From Nymphaea colorata (lineage: Eukaryota > Streptophyta > Magnoliopsida > Nymphaeales > Nymphaeaceae), in contig NC_045139.1 in NCBI RefSeq assembly GCF_008831285.2, forward strand, positions 24,716,412 through 24,780,411: DNA of 64,000 nucleotides. Direction: 5' to 3'. Under the pieces are notes generated by a model. It saw only the letters and a list, made by a program, of their open reading frames with translations. It was not told the origin of the DNA and searched no databases. Shown one piece after another: positions 1 through 10,531 of this stretch (position 1 is its first letter; each line of letters begins with the position of its first letter). Position numbers and translations under genes: made by a program.

Positions 1-1640
1 CCAGATTTTAGTTTCCCTTTTGTGGTTGAGGTGGATGTCTTGGAAGTTGGAGTAGGAGCAGTCTTAAGCCAAGGATGCCACCCAAAACTTTTTTCAGTTG
101 AGCAATAGGTGAAAAGTTTAAGGTTAAGTCTGCATATGAAGTATAAACATGAATTAAAGCTATGATTTATGTTGGTGATTAAAACGTGGTATCACTACTT
201 AATTGCAAGAAGATTTGAAGTGCATGCTGATCGTAGCAGTCTAAAATGCTATATTCAGCAAAAGGAATTAAACCTCGTGCAGCAGAAAATGGTTGCTCAA
301 GTGCTGGGATATGAATTCGACATTGTGTACAGGCGGGGAATAGAAAATGTAGCAGCTGATGGATTATCCCTATGGTTCGATGGCGAGGAATATGGAGAAG
401 AACATAAGATGCAGCTCCACTCATTGACAACAGCATTAGCTGACATATGGCCAAGTTAAAAGCGAAACATCGACTTTATTCGTAGTTCAGGAACTCAAGA
501 AAAAACTGGAGCATTCTTCAGTCCAGATTTATGGTTACAGTTGGACTTGCATGTCCATTCCAACCTAATCTGAAATTACCCAACAGCTACCAACTGTTGG
601 CAAGGTATGGAGAGAAGAGTGCAGGAATATGTACAAGCATGCCAAATCTGCCAAAACCATAAATATGAGACAGTGAGGCTTGCAGGTTTGTTGCAACCAC
701 TACCAATTTGAAATTTTGGAAGATTTGTCTGAATTTTATAGGATGAAAAACCAACCAACCAATTCCTTCTGAAATTTGAGAAGATTTGTCTGAATTTTAT
801 AGGACTACACTGTTCAAAGGGAAAATTGTTTATTGTTTTGGTTTTGGATAGATGATCGAATATGCACACTTCATAGCCTTAGTTCATTCCTTTTCTGCTG
901 AGGACGTGCTCGTACATTTTAGGAAAATGTGGTAAAGTTGCATGGCATGCCTTGGTCCATAGTGAGCAATCAAGACCCATATTCTTAATCCATTTCTGGC
1001 AGTAGTACTTCAAGGCACAAGCAACTACACTGAACTTGAGTACGTCATACCACCTGCAAATTGACGGGCAAACCAAGGCAGTTAATCATGTCTTAGAGAC
1101 TTATTTGTGCTCTTACACTGAGCTTCAACCTCATAACTAGATGGAATATTTTTCATGGGCTGAATTTGCATATAATATGACATCCCATCAGCTGTGGCAG
1201 TTTATGGACGACCGCCACCTGATGTATGTTCCTGTCTGCTATCCAATCAGCAGGATGAAGTGGAGGTACACTTACTCAGCAGTGAAAAAAACATTGAAAA
1301 CAATTGTTTGTCTAGTAGATGCACACAACCACACGATCAGCAACACTATAAACACGAGCACCATAAGGAATATCAGGTGGGTGGTCTGGTCTATCTCAAG
1401 AATTATCCTATGGACAGACCTTAGTGTATAATAGCTGGAGAACATAAGCTCTCTGTGCACCATTCAGGACCATTTTCCATAACAGCCCGAGTAGGCAAGG
1501 TGGCTCAAAATAACCTGCTGCTCAATGGCTAGTAGAATGGCAAAGCGAAGAACCTCAGAGCCAGCTTGGGAAGACTGTGCTCAGTTACTGCAATAATTTC
1601 CAAATTTCAAACTTAGAGGAGGTGTTTGTTGAGGGGGAGG
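1..1640 (+). mobile_element. Ty3/gypsy retrotransposon remnant (RNase H to integrase C-terminus), degenerate
   Basis: Fragments of one gypsy-type pol polyprotein appear in order but in shifting frames. The start reads like the RT/RNase H junction (VEVDVLEVGVGAVLSQ). Positions 187-365 encode the RNase H core (WYHYLIARRFEVHADRSSLK, then YRRGIENVAADGLS). At 606-712 lies the integrase zinc-finger segment ([19 protein letters not shown]). Around 940-1190 is the integrase core (HGMPWSIVS, then EYFSWAEFAYNMTSH), and at 1200-1425 the YGRPPP and YQVGGLVYLK segments of the C-terminal region. A purine tract (1633-1642) after the last coding trace may be the polypurine tract. Many stops and frameshifts mean no function remains. 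The 5' part lies outside the window and no LTR pair is visible. Confidence 0.85.
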
Positions 1641-3504
1641 AGCAGTGATAGTTATAAGAAAAGGTAGTCAGGTCGGGTCAGTTGTTAGTCTGGAACTATG
1701 ACTAATCACTCGTGTACACAAGGGTCGAGGAAAATCTTACTGATTAGCATGAGAATAAGAACAAGGCCCTTGAGTTTTCCCTTTTAACTTTCTTTAACAG
1801 TCTGCATACGTATAAAACAGATTAGTAAGATTACTTGTCAACTAACACAGGTTGTTAGGTTCACAGCAAACAGATGATGATTAAAATAAAGAAACAGATT
1901 ACTAGACACTAGGACAGGTTCTACTTATAAATCCAATAAAAATTAAAATAGATTTATACAACAAAGCAGAAATTCCAAAGCAGATTGGATTAGAAAAGTC
2001 AAGAGTGCTGCCCACTGGTTGTCGGTCTCCACTGCAGATGCTGGTGGGGAGCTGGGGGGGAGAGAGTGCACAATGCAATGGAAGGGGGAAAAGGGAATTT
2101 TGAACCCTAAATTGTTCCATTTTAAAAGTTAACTAGAGGTTATTTGACCCCACTGAACTTATGGTTGACTCGAGTTAGGAGTGCACCTTTGTTGGACAGA
2201 AATAGACTGGTGCTTGACTGCACCCTACTTGTGTTGACTGAGTTTGATGCCACACCTGCACCAACATGTCATGTCGACTCAGGTACATTGCTGGTTTTCA
2301 TAAGTTGTGTTACTTAAAAAACTCAGTCACACAACCAATTAAGTACATGGGCAACCACATAGAATATTGGTGAGAAAAGGCTTGGGGATTTATAGACAAT
2401 ATGGATGTGCAGCCTCACTTGGGCCTTCTCAAGTTCTTTGATGGTAGGATATAATACTCCAAGAAGACAATAAGAAAAAGGTTAGCTGAATGGGAAAAAC
2501 ATTGAGAAACTGGAGGATGGGAACCCAAACAATTGATGTCATGGCTTCTAATAGTGAGGATGCATCAACTGTTGTAAAATGTGTTGCAACCTGTGTTGGT
2601 TGGTTCCAAGGTAAGATCATGGTTAATGTAACACTGTCATATGGCACCGACTTTGACACGATGTGGTGTGTGTGCTGCCTATGGCTTGAGTACGGCAAAG
2701 TAAAAAGGAGAACATGAAGAAGATTGAGGGAAAGAAAATTCACATATATAATTACATAGACAATCACATACAGATTGTTAAAATGATGTATAATTATTCA
2801 GTTAATTACACTGCGTTCAGTGTTTTAATGTTGAAAATCCAGCAACTCAGTCAACTCATGACTTGGCGTGTCTGCTTGGTGGCTCAGTTTGAATCTGTTA
2901 ACTATTTTTTTGTAAAAGACGAACCATAACTTGTCATTAGAACCTAAAAGGTATCTGATTACTTGTATAATTCAGATAAGTTAAATTAACATTAACTAAA
3001 GCTATGAGTATGACTAAGTTATGTTTACTTATATATAACAAGCAATTGGACAAGTAAACTACTCTGTGGTTGCATACTTCAACATAAGTGAGCATCAAGT
3101 ATCAATATATCAATGAAAAATAACTCCAAAGAAAGCATGAAAGTCGAACTATTCAACATTTACAGCTATCTCAAAGCTAACAAAGTGAACATGTGGGTAG
3201 ATAATATACCTGAACCTAAAAGCCTATTCAGCTTTACAATTCATTTTTAATTTTCAAATTTTATAAGTGAACAATGATTCTAATTTTATAATGTTCCAAA
3301 AGATAAGAAGCTATGTTGCGTGGACACTTTAAGTGCATGTGCTGGAACATAACGCTGGTGCTGTTTCAGGACACTGCTTGGAATGACAGACTTAATTTTT
3401 GTGATTTTTTGGTATATTCTTGTAATTTTTTCTATATGCTTTTTTTAAAATCTATTTTAGCATTTTTTGTTCGGTAATATATATTTTATAAATGTAAACA
3501 ATGA

Positions 3505-3535
<31 letters not shown>

Positions 3536-3945
3536 CACGTATACATTCTGCCATGTCCCTGTACCAAAAGTTTTTAAAATAGTCCACACCTGTGCTGGCG
3601 GCCTCATCCGTAACCATGTGACATAGTTAGTACTTGGTAACTAGTCACCACGTTGATTGAAAGGAACTCAATGTGCAAATCTATACTCTATGACTAAATT
3701 TTTGGCAAGAACAAGTTTTGGGCAAGTCAAACAAGTTGACTCGTGTAATCAAATGAGATTAAAACCAAATGCCCTACTGGGTTGACTCAGTAGGAGGTTG
3801 AGTGGTGCTGACTTTGTGTGTGTCCAAAAATTGCTTGCAGTCACATGTCTCCTCCGAGGTTGACCCTTTAGAGGGCCGAGTCAAGCTGATTTGATGGGCT
3901 TTTAGACATTGTGCATGGTCACACATATATATATATATATGTATA
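1641..3945. other. Non-coding stretch, no gene recognised
   Basis: No convincing exon was found. Positions 1641 onward could be the LTR of the gypsy remnant, but no partner LTR exists here to prove it. There is an AT-rich block with a short (AT)n tract near 3510-3540. Short open frames (for example 2490-2717) have no recognisable motif. This stretch may be an upstream intron or the 5' flank of the PIAL-like gene. Confidence 0.6.
3857..3924 (+). repeat. 68-bp direct repeat, left copy (outside Copia-1)
   Basis: This segment is base-for-base identical, by eye, to 9461-9528. The two copies flank Copia-1 but lie outside its target-site duplication. The bases just before each copy are also similar, so a host tandem duplication probably existed before the element inserted between the copies. 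Confidence 0.85.
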
Positions 3946-4308
3946 TGTTAAAATATAAATCCTTCACCAGCACGTTGAAGAGGAGTCTCTTAGGATTCCA
4001 CCTCCTTGTAGAATGTGTTAAAATATTTAATGTCCTTGTAACATGTGAAGAGTCTCCTAGGATTCTATGTTGTAGTTAATATCCTTGTTATATGGGAAGT
4101 CTCCTAGGATTCTATGTTGTAGTTAATATCCTTGTAATATGTGAAGTCTCTTAGGTTTCTATGATGTAATTAATGTCCTTGGAGCTTGTGAAATCTCCTA
4201 GGATTCTACGATTGGAGACTCTTAGAATTCTGGAAATGAGATTATAAATAGAGGCCGTGCAAACCATTTTGGCTACGACTTCTTCTCCTCAGTTTCTTCT
4301 TGTTTTCA

Positions 4309-4356
<48 letters not shown>

Positions 4357-4413
4357 ATCTTCCTGCGTGAGTGCTGTTTTCGGGTTACAGATATTGGTGC
4401 TACATTTCTATCA
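3946..4413 (+). repeat. Copia-1 5' LTR
   Basis: 468 bp, TG...CA. It contains an internal tandem array of about 47-bp units built on TCTCCTAGGATTCTATG (about 3984-4232, four to five units). These units could carry U3 transcriptional elements. Next come a TATA box and a (CT)n tract at about 4311-4350. Confidence 0.95.
4243..4250 (+). promoter_or_regulatory. TATA box of the Copia-1 5' LTR
   Basis: TATAAATA inside the LTR, upstream of the pyrimidine-rich R/U5-like part. The same motif is at 9246-9253 in the 3' LTR, where it could drive readout transcription toward the downstream PIAL-like exons. Confidence 0.7.
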
Positions 4414-4425
4414 TGGTATCAGAGC
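4414..4425 (+). other. Copia-1 primer binding site
   Basis: TGGTATCAGAGC starts immediately after the LTR. It is complementary to the 3' end of plant initiator tRNA-Met, the standard Ty1/copia primer. Confidence 0.93.
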
Positions 4426-4634
4426 GCCAGGTTACGTTATCTCTACCAAACGAAATGCCCAAACAGGTCTGATCTGGTTAGAACTCTTTTCTCATCTTGT
4501 CTCTATCCTGAATTTACTTTTCTCTTGCGCAATTCTTGTTCCTTTTTCTTCTTGCTTACCCAAGGACACATCTTGTTATATCGTGTCTTCTTTCCCTCTC
4601 ATCTTCTACCTATATAACATTCCTTTCTGCTGTC

Positions 4635-7427
4635 ATGGAAAACCTTTCGCATTCTGGCATGTCCTCAAGTTTTCTTCTTCACCTTATTACCGAAAAACTC
4701 AACCATGAGAATTATCTGATCTGGAAAAGGCAAATCATGCCTTTCATAAGAAGTCAAGGCCTCTTTGGACATCTCGATGGTTCAACAAAGGCTCCACCAA
4801 TATCCGTCTTACAGGAAATAAAAAATGAGGCAGGAGAAGTTATTGCTGTTCATGAAGACAACAATCCTGAACATGTTATGTGGATGAGACGTGATCAAAG
4901 TCTGGTTGCGTATATTTTGTCCACTTTATCTCAACAAGTGTTACTTTCAGTTTCTGATGATTGTATTGCAGAAGAATTATGGGAAACCCTTGCTGATACA
5001 TTTTCCCAAATATCAGAAGCTCGAATTATGTACTTAAAGAAAGAATTTCAGAATTTGAGCAAAGGTTCAACGTCTATCATGGATTATTTGGGGCGTATTA
5101 AGGCCCTCGCAGACCAACTTGCGGCCTCAGGGAATAACATTTCTGATAAGGAAAAGGTGCAGCAAACCTTGAATGGACTTGGGCATGATTATCATGCTTT
5201 TATTACAGCTCTTGAGGTCCTTCCTGTTCTGCCTTCCTTCAACGAACTACAAGGTAAACTTCTCCAACATGAAATGAATATGAAAAGAGTCATTGAAAGG
5301 ACTGATCAAGAGAACTCCCAAAATGTGTTGGCTATGAATGTAAAGTTTGGTAAGAGCCATGGGAACTCCAACCATGGTGGTCGTGGCATTCTACCAACAC
5401 CACATAACCAAGGTATGTCTCCTTTGGATACTTCAAGAAAAATACCAATTTGTTTTCAGTGCAACAAGAAAGGACACATGAAGGCACAATGTTGGTTTAA
5501 TCCTCAAAATAAAAACAAAAGGGTAAGACATGATTATAAACAAGGAGGACAAAGTTCTAAATCCACCGCTGAAGATATGCAACAGCTATTGATGACCGCA
5601 TTCTCAAAGATGACTATAAAGCAAAATGAGCAGGGAGAATGGTTCTTGGATTCAGGTGCAGCTACCCATGTGACAGGAAATGCAGGTAAATTGACTAACT
5701 TATCCCCTCATTACGGTAGAAGTTGCATTATAACAGGTGATGGAAAATCTCATCCTATTACACATATTGGAAATGCACATATTCCATTGTCATCCTCGTC
5801 TCTATCACTGTCTAATGTTGTTCTTGCTCCCAATATAAAAAAGAACATCATATCCATTTCTAAACTCATTGATGATACAAGCTCTTCTGTTGAATTCACA
5901 CCTTCTTCTGTCTATGTCAAGGACCTCCAAACGAAGAAAATGTTCGCTGGAGGGGAGCGTCAAGGGAATATGTACGTCCTCAAGGAATGTCTACCCAAGG
6001 ATTCATCCACTTTTGATATAGGATTGAAGACATTTTCTCTTTCTCATAATGCGTCATCAGTGCCAAGTTCTTGCCATTTTCAATCAAAAGTAAGGGGCCC
6101 TAACCAATTTTTGGAGTCTGATTTGTGGCATAGTCGGTTAGGACACTGTGGTCGACATTTCATTGAAAAACTTGTCACAGATAGTCTCATTCCAAGATCA
6201 AGTTTACCTCTTACTTCAAGTGTCAAAAAATGCTCAAGTTGTGGACTTTGTAAGAGTCATGTTTTACCTTTCCATAATATAAATCAAAGGGCTTCCAAAC
6301 CCTTTGAAACTATTTTTTCTGATGTATGGAGGCCAGCCCCTATTGATTCCATGTCTGGGTCAAGATATTATGTCTTATTCATTGACTCTTACTCACGTTT
6401 CACCTGGATTTACTTCATGAAACACAAATCAGAAGTACCTCACATATTTCGAAACTTCTATGCCATGATTCAAACTAAATTTTCATCCAATGTGGTGCAT
6501 TTTCAATGTGATGGAGGGGGAGAATATTCCTCGCTTGATTTTATTGAATTTCTACGTGAAAAAGGGATAACTAGACAAATTTCCTGCCCTTACACACCAC
6601 AACAAAATGGTGTAGTTGAGCGGAAACATCGACATATAGTTGAAAGCGCCATGAGCATGATGCATGATACTAATGTGTCCATTTCCTTGTGGACTGAAGC
6701 CTTCCATACTGCTGTATACATAATAAATTGTTTGCCTATGACACTCTTGATGTCTAAATCGCCATATTTTACACTCTTAGGCAAACAACCTGATTACAAG
6801 AACTTGAAGGTTTTTGGTTGTGTATGCTATGTTCACGTTGATGCTGCCTTGAGGAACAAGTTTCAAGACAAAGCTATTCAATGTAGATTCGTTGGATATG
6901 CTAATGAATATAAAGGTTTTCGATGCTATGATCCAACAACTAAACGTATCAAAACTTCAAGAAATGTCATTTTTGATGAACGTAGTTTTGATAATACAAA
7001 TGAAATGCCTATGACCATTGAATCTTATGATCCCTGGACCAGTACACAGTTATTCAATGCAGATCCTGTTATAGAAAATGATGTGCCTCAAAGTGAAGAT
7101 TCAGAGAGAGCAATACAACCGTCGGATATGGCTCAAAGTGAAAATCAAGAAGATCCAACACAGTCATCAAGTCATCACGAAAACAATAATGAAGAACAGA
7201 GCAACGATGCACATCGGTATTCGGGTCTTATCTACAGTCGACGACTAAGGGACAGAGATGCTCACAGTGAAGAAGACAACATGCCCCACCTTAGAAGATC
7301 CCAACGCATTCGTCATCCCATTCACAGGTGGGTTAGCTATGATTCTTTATCACTTGATTTTCAGTTATTCATGGCAAAAGTTGGCAAGGAGGAAGAACCT
7401 ACTTCATTTGATCAAGCATCAAAATAA
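4635..7427 (+). CDS. Copia-1 Gag-protease-integrase, open to an in-frame TAA
   Basis: Codes for the first part of the copia polyprotein. I start at ATG 4635 because an earlier in-frame ATG (4536) adds a leader that does not look like Gag. Gag covers roughly residues 1-290, with a CX2CX4HX4C zinc knuckle at residues 273-286 (CFQCNKKGHMKAQC). The aspartic protease motif WFLDSGAATH has its catalytic Asp near residue 339. A pre-integrase segment (LWHSRLGH) comes before an integrase core with Asp563, Asp626 and Glu662, which fits the D,D35E spacing. The frame stops at TAA 7425-7427, between integrase and RT, and then continues unchanged. The stop would block full-length polyprotein unless it is read through or is a sequencing error. 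Confidence 0.9.
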   Translation: MENLSHSGMSSSFLLHLITEKLNHENYLIWKRQIMPFIRSQGLFGHLDGSTKAPPISVLQEIKNEAGEVIAVHEDNNPEHVMWMRRDQSLVAYILSTLSQQVLLSVSDDCIAEELWETLADTFSQISEARIMYLKKEFQNLSKGSTSIMDYLGRIKALADQLAASGNNISDKEKVQQTLNGLGHDYHAFITALEVLPVLPSFNELQGKLLQHEMNMKRVIERTDQENSQNVLAMNVKFGKSHGNSNHGGRGILPTPHNQGMSPLDTSRKIPICFQCNKKGHMKAQCWFNPQNKNKRVRHDYKQGGQSSKSTAEDMQQLLMTAFSKMTIKQNEQGEWFLDSGAATHVTGNAGKLTNLSPHYGRSCIITGDGKSHPITHIGNAHIPLSSSSLSLSNVVLAPNIKKNIISISKLIDDTSSSVEFTPSSVYVKDLQTKKMFAGGERQGNMYVLKECLPKDSSTFDIGLKTFSLSHNASSVPSSCHFQSKVRGPNQFLESDLWHSRLGHCGRHFIEKLVTDSLIPRSSLPLTSSVKKCSSCGLCKSHVLPFHNINQRASKPFETIFSDVWRPAPIDSMSGSRYYVLFIDSYSRFTWIYFMKHKSEVPHIFRNFYAMIQTKFSSNVVHFQCDGGGEYSSLDFIEFLREKGITRQISCPYTPQQNGVVERKHRHIVESAMSMMHDTNVSISLWTEAFHTAVYIINCLPMTLLMSKSPYFTLLGKQPDYKNLKVFGCVCYVHVDAALRNKFQDKAIQCRFVGYANEYKGFRCYDPTTKRIKTSRNVIFDERSFDNTNEMPMTIESYDPWTSTQLFNADPVIENDVPQSEDSERAIQPSDMAQSENQEDPTQSSSHHENNNEEQSNDAHRYSGLIYSRRLRDRDAHSEEDNMPHLRRSQRIRHPIHRWVSYDSLSLDFQLFMAKVGKEEEPTSFDQASK

Positions 7428-8954
7428 CATCATTGGAGAAAGGCTATGAAAGAAGAAATGGATGCCTTGCATGAATGTGGAACATGGGAGATCGTTCCGA
7501 GGCCACACGAAAAGAACGTAGTGGGCTCCAAATGGGTATACAAAATTAAATACAAACCTGACGGCAGCATAGAAAGACACAAAGCAAGGTTAGTAGCAAA
7601 AGGGTTTACACAACAATATGGAGAAGATTATGATGAGACATTCAGCCCTGTGATCAAAATGGGAACAATTCGCGTGATTATATCATTGGCAGTTGAATAT
7701 GGATGGAGACTACATCAAATGGACGTGAAGAATGCTTTTCTTCATGGTGATTTAAGGGAGGAAGTATATATGGAACAACCTCCAGGATACACGAAAGGAG
7801 ACTCTCATGCATGGGTTTGCAAACTAAGAAAATCTATTTATGGACTTAAACAGGCCTCACGTTCGTGGTTTGACAGTTTCTCTTGCAAGATTCAAGAATG
7901 TGGTTTTCGGAGATGTCCTCTAGATCACTCTCTTTTCATTTATCGAAAGGAAAACATATTTACTTTACTTCTTATATATGTTGATGATATTGTTATCACA
8001 GGCAATTCAGAAAAACACATAGAAGAAGCTAAAGTTTTGATGATGCAAAACTTCAAAATGAAAGAGCTTGGTGATTTACGATTCTTTCTTGGAGTGGAGA
8101 TTGATAGGCACAATAATCGCCTTACATTGACACAACAGAAATACACGTTGGATCTGTTGAAAAAGTCAGGTATGTTTGATTGTAAGCCTGTTGGAACTCC
8201 TAGTGTTCTAAATCAAAGACTAAGTGCTCAAGATATGGAATTATATGAAGATCCTACGCAATATCGAAGTATTGTTGGGGCACTTCAATATCTTACATTT
8301 ACTAGACCAGATATTATATATGCTGTGAATCAAGTATCCCAATTTATGCATGCACCTAGAGATACTCACATGGATGCTGTCAAAAGAATATTAAGATATC
8401 TTAAAGGGACAGCAATAGATGGCTTAGTTTATGGTAAGAGTGAAAATATAACTACTGGACATCAACTTATGACATTCACAGATGCAGATTGGGCTGGAGA
8501 TCCCGATCAAAGAAAGTCCATTTCTGGTTTTTGTATTTTCATTGGACGTAATCTTGTGTCTTGGAGTTGTCGAAAGCAAAAGGCAGTAGCAAGATCCAGC
8601 ACTGAAGCTGAATACAGATGCATGGCTGCAGGTACTGCTGAAGTTACATGGGTTAGACATTTGTTAGAAGACATTGGAGAAAAGATTAAAACATCAATGT
8701 TAATGTGCGATAATCAAAGCGCTATTAACATTGCCTTTAATCCCGTACAACATGGTCGAACAAAGCACATTGAGATTGATCAACACTTTGTTAGACAAAA
8801 GGTGGAAGACAAGGAGATTCAGCCTATTTATGTTCGTACAGATGAACAAGTTGCAGACTTATTTACAAAAGGATTAACAAAGGAACGATTCTGGTTTCTA
8901 AAAGGCAAGTTGTACATGGTGCAAAACCATGCACAACTTGAGGGAGGGTGTTAA
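7428..8954 (+). CDS. Copia-1 reverse transcriptase-RNase H (second half of polyprotein)
   Basis: This is the same frame as the upstream Gag-integrase segment, separated only by one TAA; the next ATG is at 7446. RT motifs include WVYKIKYKPDGSIERHKARL, QMDVKNAFLHGDL and the catalytic YVDD at 7977-7988. The RNase H region has TDADWAGD, ARSSTEAEYR and CDNQSA. The reading frame ends at TAA 8952-8954, overlapping the first bases of the 3' LTR. All domains look intact, so this copy is one nonsense codon short of an autonomous element. By itself the segment lacks a normal start and would not be made as a separate protein in a standard copia cycle. Confidence 0.9.
   Translation, partial: HHWRKAMKEEMDALHECGTWEIVPRPHEKNVVGSKWVYKIKYKPDGSIERHKARLVAKGFTQQYGEDYDETFSPVIKMGTIRVIISLAVEYGWRLHQMDVKNAFLHGDLREEVYMEQPPGYTKGDSHAWVCKLRKSIYGLKQASRSWFDSFSCKIQECGFRRCPLDHSLFIYRKENIFTLLLIYVDDIVITGNSEKHIEEAKVLMMQNFKMKELGDLRFFLGVEIDRHNNRLTLTQQKYTLDLLKKSGMFDCKPVGTPSVLNQRLSAQDMELYEDPTQYRSIVGALQYLTFTRPDIIYAVNQVSQFMHAPRDTHMDAVKRILRYLKGTAIDGLVYGKSENITTGHQLMTFTDADWAGDPDQRKSISGFCIFIGRNLVSWSCRKQKAVARSSTEAEYRCMAAGTAEVTWVRHLLEDIGEKIKTSMLMCDNQSAINIAFNPVQHGRTKHIEIDQHFVRQKVEDKEIQPIYVRTDEQVADLFTKGLTKERFWFLKGKLYMVQNHAQLEGGC
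8938..8948 (+). other. Copia-1 polypurine tract
   Basis: A purine-rich run (TTGAGGGAGGG) directly abuts the 3' LTR. It is the expected plus-strand primer for reverse transcription. Confidence 0.85.
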
Positions 8955-9311
8955 AATATAAATCCTTCACCAGCACGTTGAAGAGGAGTCTCTTAGGATT
9001 CCACCTCCTTGTAGAATGTGTTAAAATATTTAATGTCCTTGTAACATGTGAAGAGTCTCCTAGGATTCTATGTTGTAGTTAATATCCTTGTTATATGGGA
9101 AGTCTCCTAGGATTCTATGTTGTAGTTAATATCCTTGTAATATGTGAAGTCTCTTAGGTTTCTATGATGTAATTAATGTCCTTGGAGCTTGTGAAATCTC
9201 CTAGGATTCTACGATTGGAGACTCTTAGAATTCTGGAAATGGGATTATAAATAGAGGCCGTGCAAACCATTTTGGCTACGGCTTCTTCTCCTCAGTTTCT
9301 TTTTGTTTTCA

Positions 9312-9357
<46 letters not shown>

Positions 9358-9426
9358 ATCTCTATCTCTATCTTCCTGCGTGAGTGCTGTTTTCGGGTTA
9401 CAGATATTGGTGCTACATTTCTATCA
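8949..9426 (+). repeat. Copia-1 3' LTR
   Basis: 478 bp. It differs from the 5' LTR by A/G, A/G and C/T changes plus CT and TCTATC repeat length. TSD GTATA follows at 9427-9431. Confidence 0.95.
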
Positions 9427-9460
9427 GTATATACATATATATGTATATACATCTGCTCCT

Positions 9461-9522
9461 AGGTTGACCCTTTAGAGGGCCGAGTCAAGCTGATTTGATG
9501 GGCTTTTAGACATTGTGCATGG

Positions 9523-9528
<6 letters not shown>
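9461..9528 (+). repeat. 68-bp direct repeat, right copy
   Basis: Identical to 3857-3924, on the other side of Copia-1. It runs directly into an (AC)n(AT)n microsatellite. Confidence 0.85.
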
Positions 9529-9568
<40 letters not shown>

Positions 9569-9606
9569 GTATGTATATATATATATGTATGTATGTATGT
9601 ATATAT
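9525..9606. repeat. Compound microsatellite (AC)n(AT)n(GTAT)n
   Basis: Uninterrupted AC dinucleotides pass into AT and then GTAT repeats. From 9607 to 10531 I see no supported exon; the interval is probably intron or 5' flank of the PIAL-like gene. Confidence 0.9.
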
Positions 9607-10531
9607 ACTGCCTTGGAAAATGGAAACCAATAAAATGTAATACTAATTGTTAAAATTCACAATGAAACTGAAGTCTTCATTTTTCATTAAAAGCTATAAC
9701 TATCAACTTGTAGCAATAAAAGAACTGAAATGCACAACAATGCAAACGGATTAAACATTTCATGTCATGTTAAATAATTTTATGATTTTCACTGCTGTGG
9801 TGTATCTGGGGACTGAGTCACATGCTGTAGTTATGCATCACACACTTATTGTTCGTGTCACACTGAATGATTATAATCATATTATAGTGTCGGTTTTACA
9901 TGGAACATAACTGCATGAATTGGCTGATGCGTTCTGATGCATTTGTGTGCTCCACTTCTTGTCAACGGTCTCTCTTATATGAGAATGTCATGCTCATGCA
10001 TGCTTCACATTTGCCTATCAAATAATAATGAATTAAATGGTTGTTAAAGGAATCCTCGTGATCATCATATTATGGGACATACTTGGAAATTGTAAAAACC
10101 AAACATACATTACCTTTATTTGCTCTTTTGAATGTTTTGTCTTCTCATATATGTATTCCATGGCTGAAGTGTTAAGTGTCAATCTTATTTTTAGTGCTTA
10201 TGAAAATGATGTCTGGAACACAGGCTGTCTGTGTGATGCTGAGATTGTTCATTAGAAGTAGCTAAAGCATAAAATTGATTGTTTCGAGGCTGCTTATATG
10301 CATCTTTTTACAGCAAATTCCTGTTTGCTTGCCTTTGTGTTTTGCATTATTTTCCAACGTGACGCTTTATCAGGTAAAATACATTTTTTTTCTCTGGCAT
10401 CACGATGTGACCAAAAAAGAAACTTCTGACAGTTTTTTTTTGTGCGCCTGATTATTTACAAATCTATACTTATAGAATTAGGTTATGTGAAGTGGAGCTT
10501 ACTGCAGCTTTCTTGTGTTTTTCTCCTGCAG

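Larger units (their letters stand above)
3946..9426 (+). mobile_element. Copia-1: full-length Ty1/copia LTR retrotransposon
   Basis: A complete element of 5481 bp with LTRs at 3946-4413 and 8949-9426, each starting TG and ending CA. It is flanked by the 5-bp target duplication GTATA (3941-3945 and 9427-9431). A tRNA-Met primer site follows the 5' LTR and a polypurine tract precedes the 3' LTR. The domain order gag, protease, integrase, RT, RNase H is that of Ty1/copia. The LTRs differ by about three substitutions outside the CT microsatellite, so the insertion is recent. A single in-frame TAA splits the polyprotein. The gag resembles Ale/Ivana-type elements, but I do not assign a lineage firmly. 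Confidence 0.97.

Noticed and set aside
10312-10373. Possible extra PIAL exon between CAG and GTAAAA
   Set aside because: Its translation (QIPVCLPLCFALF) does not match the expected PIAL segment.
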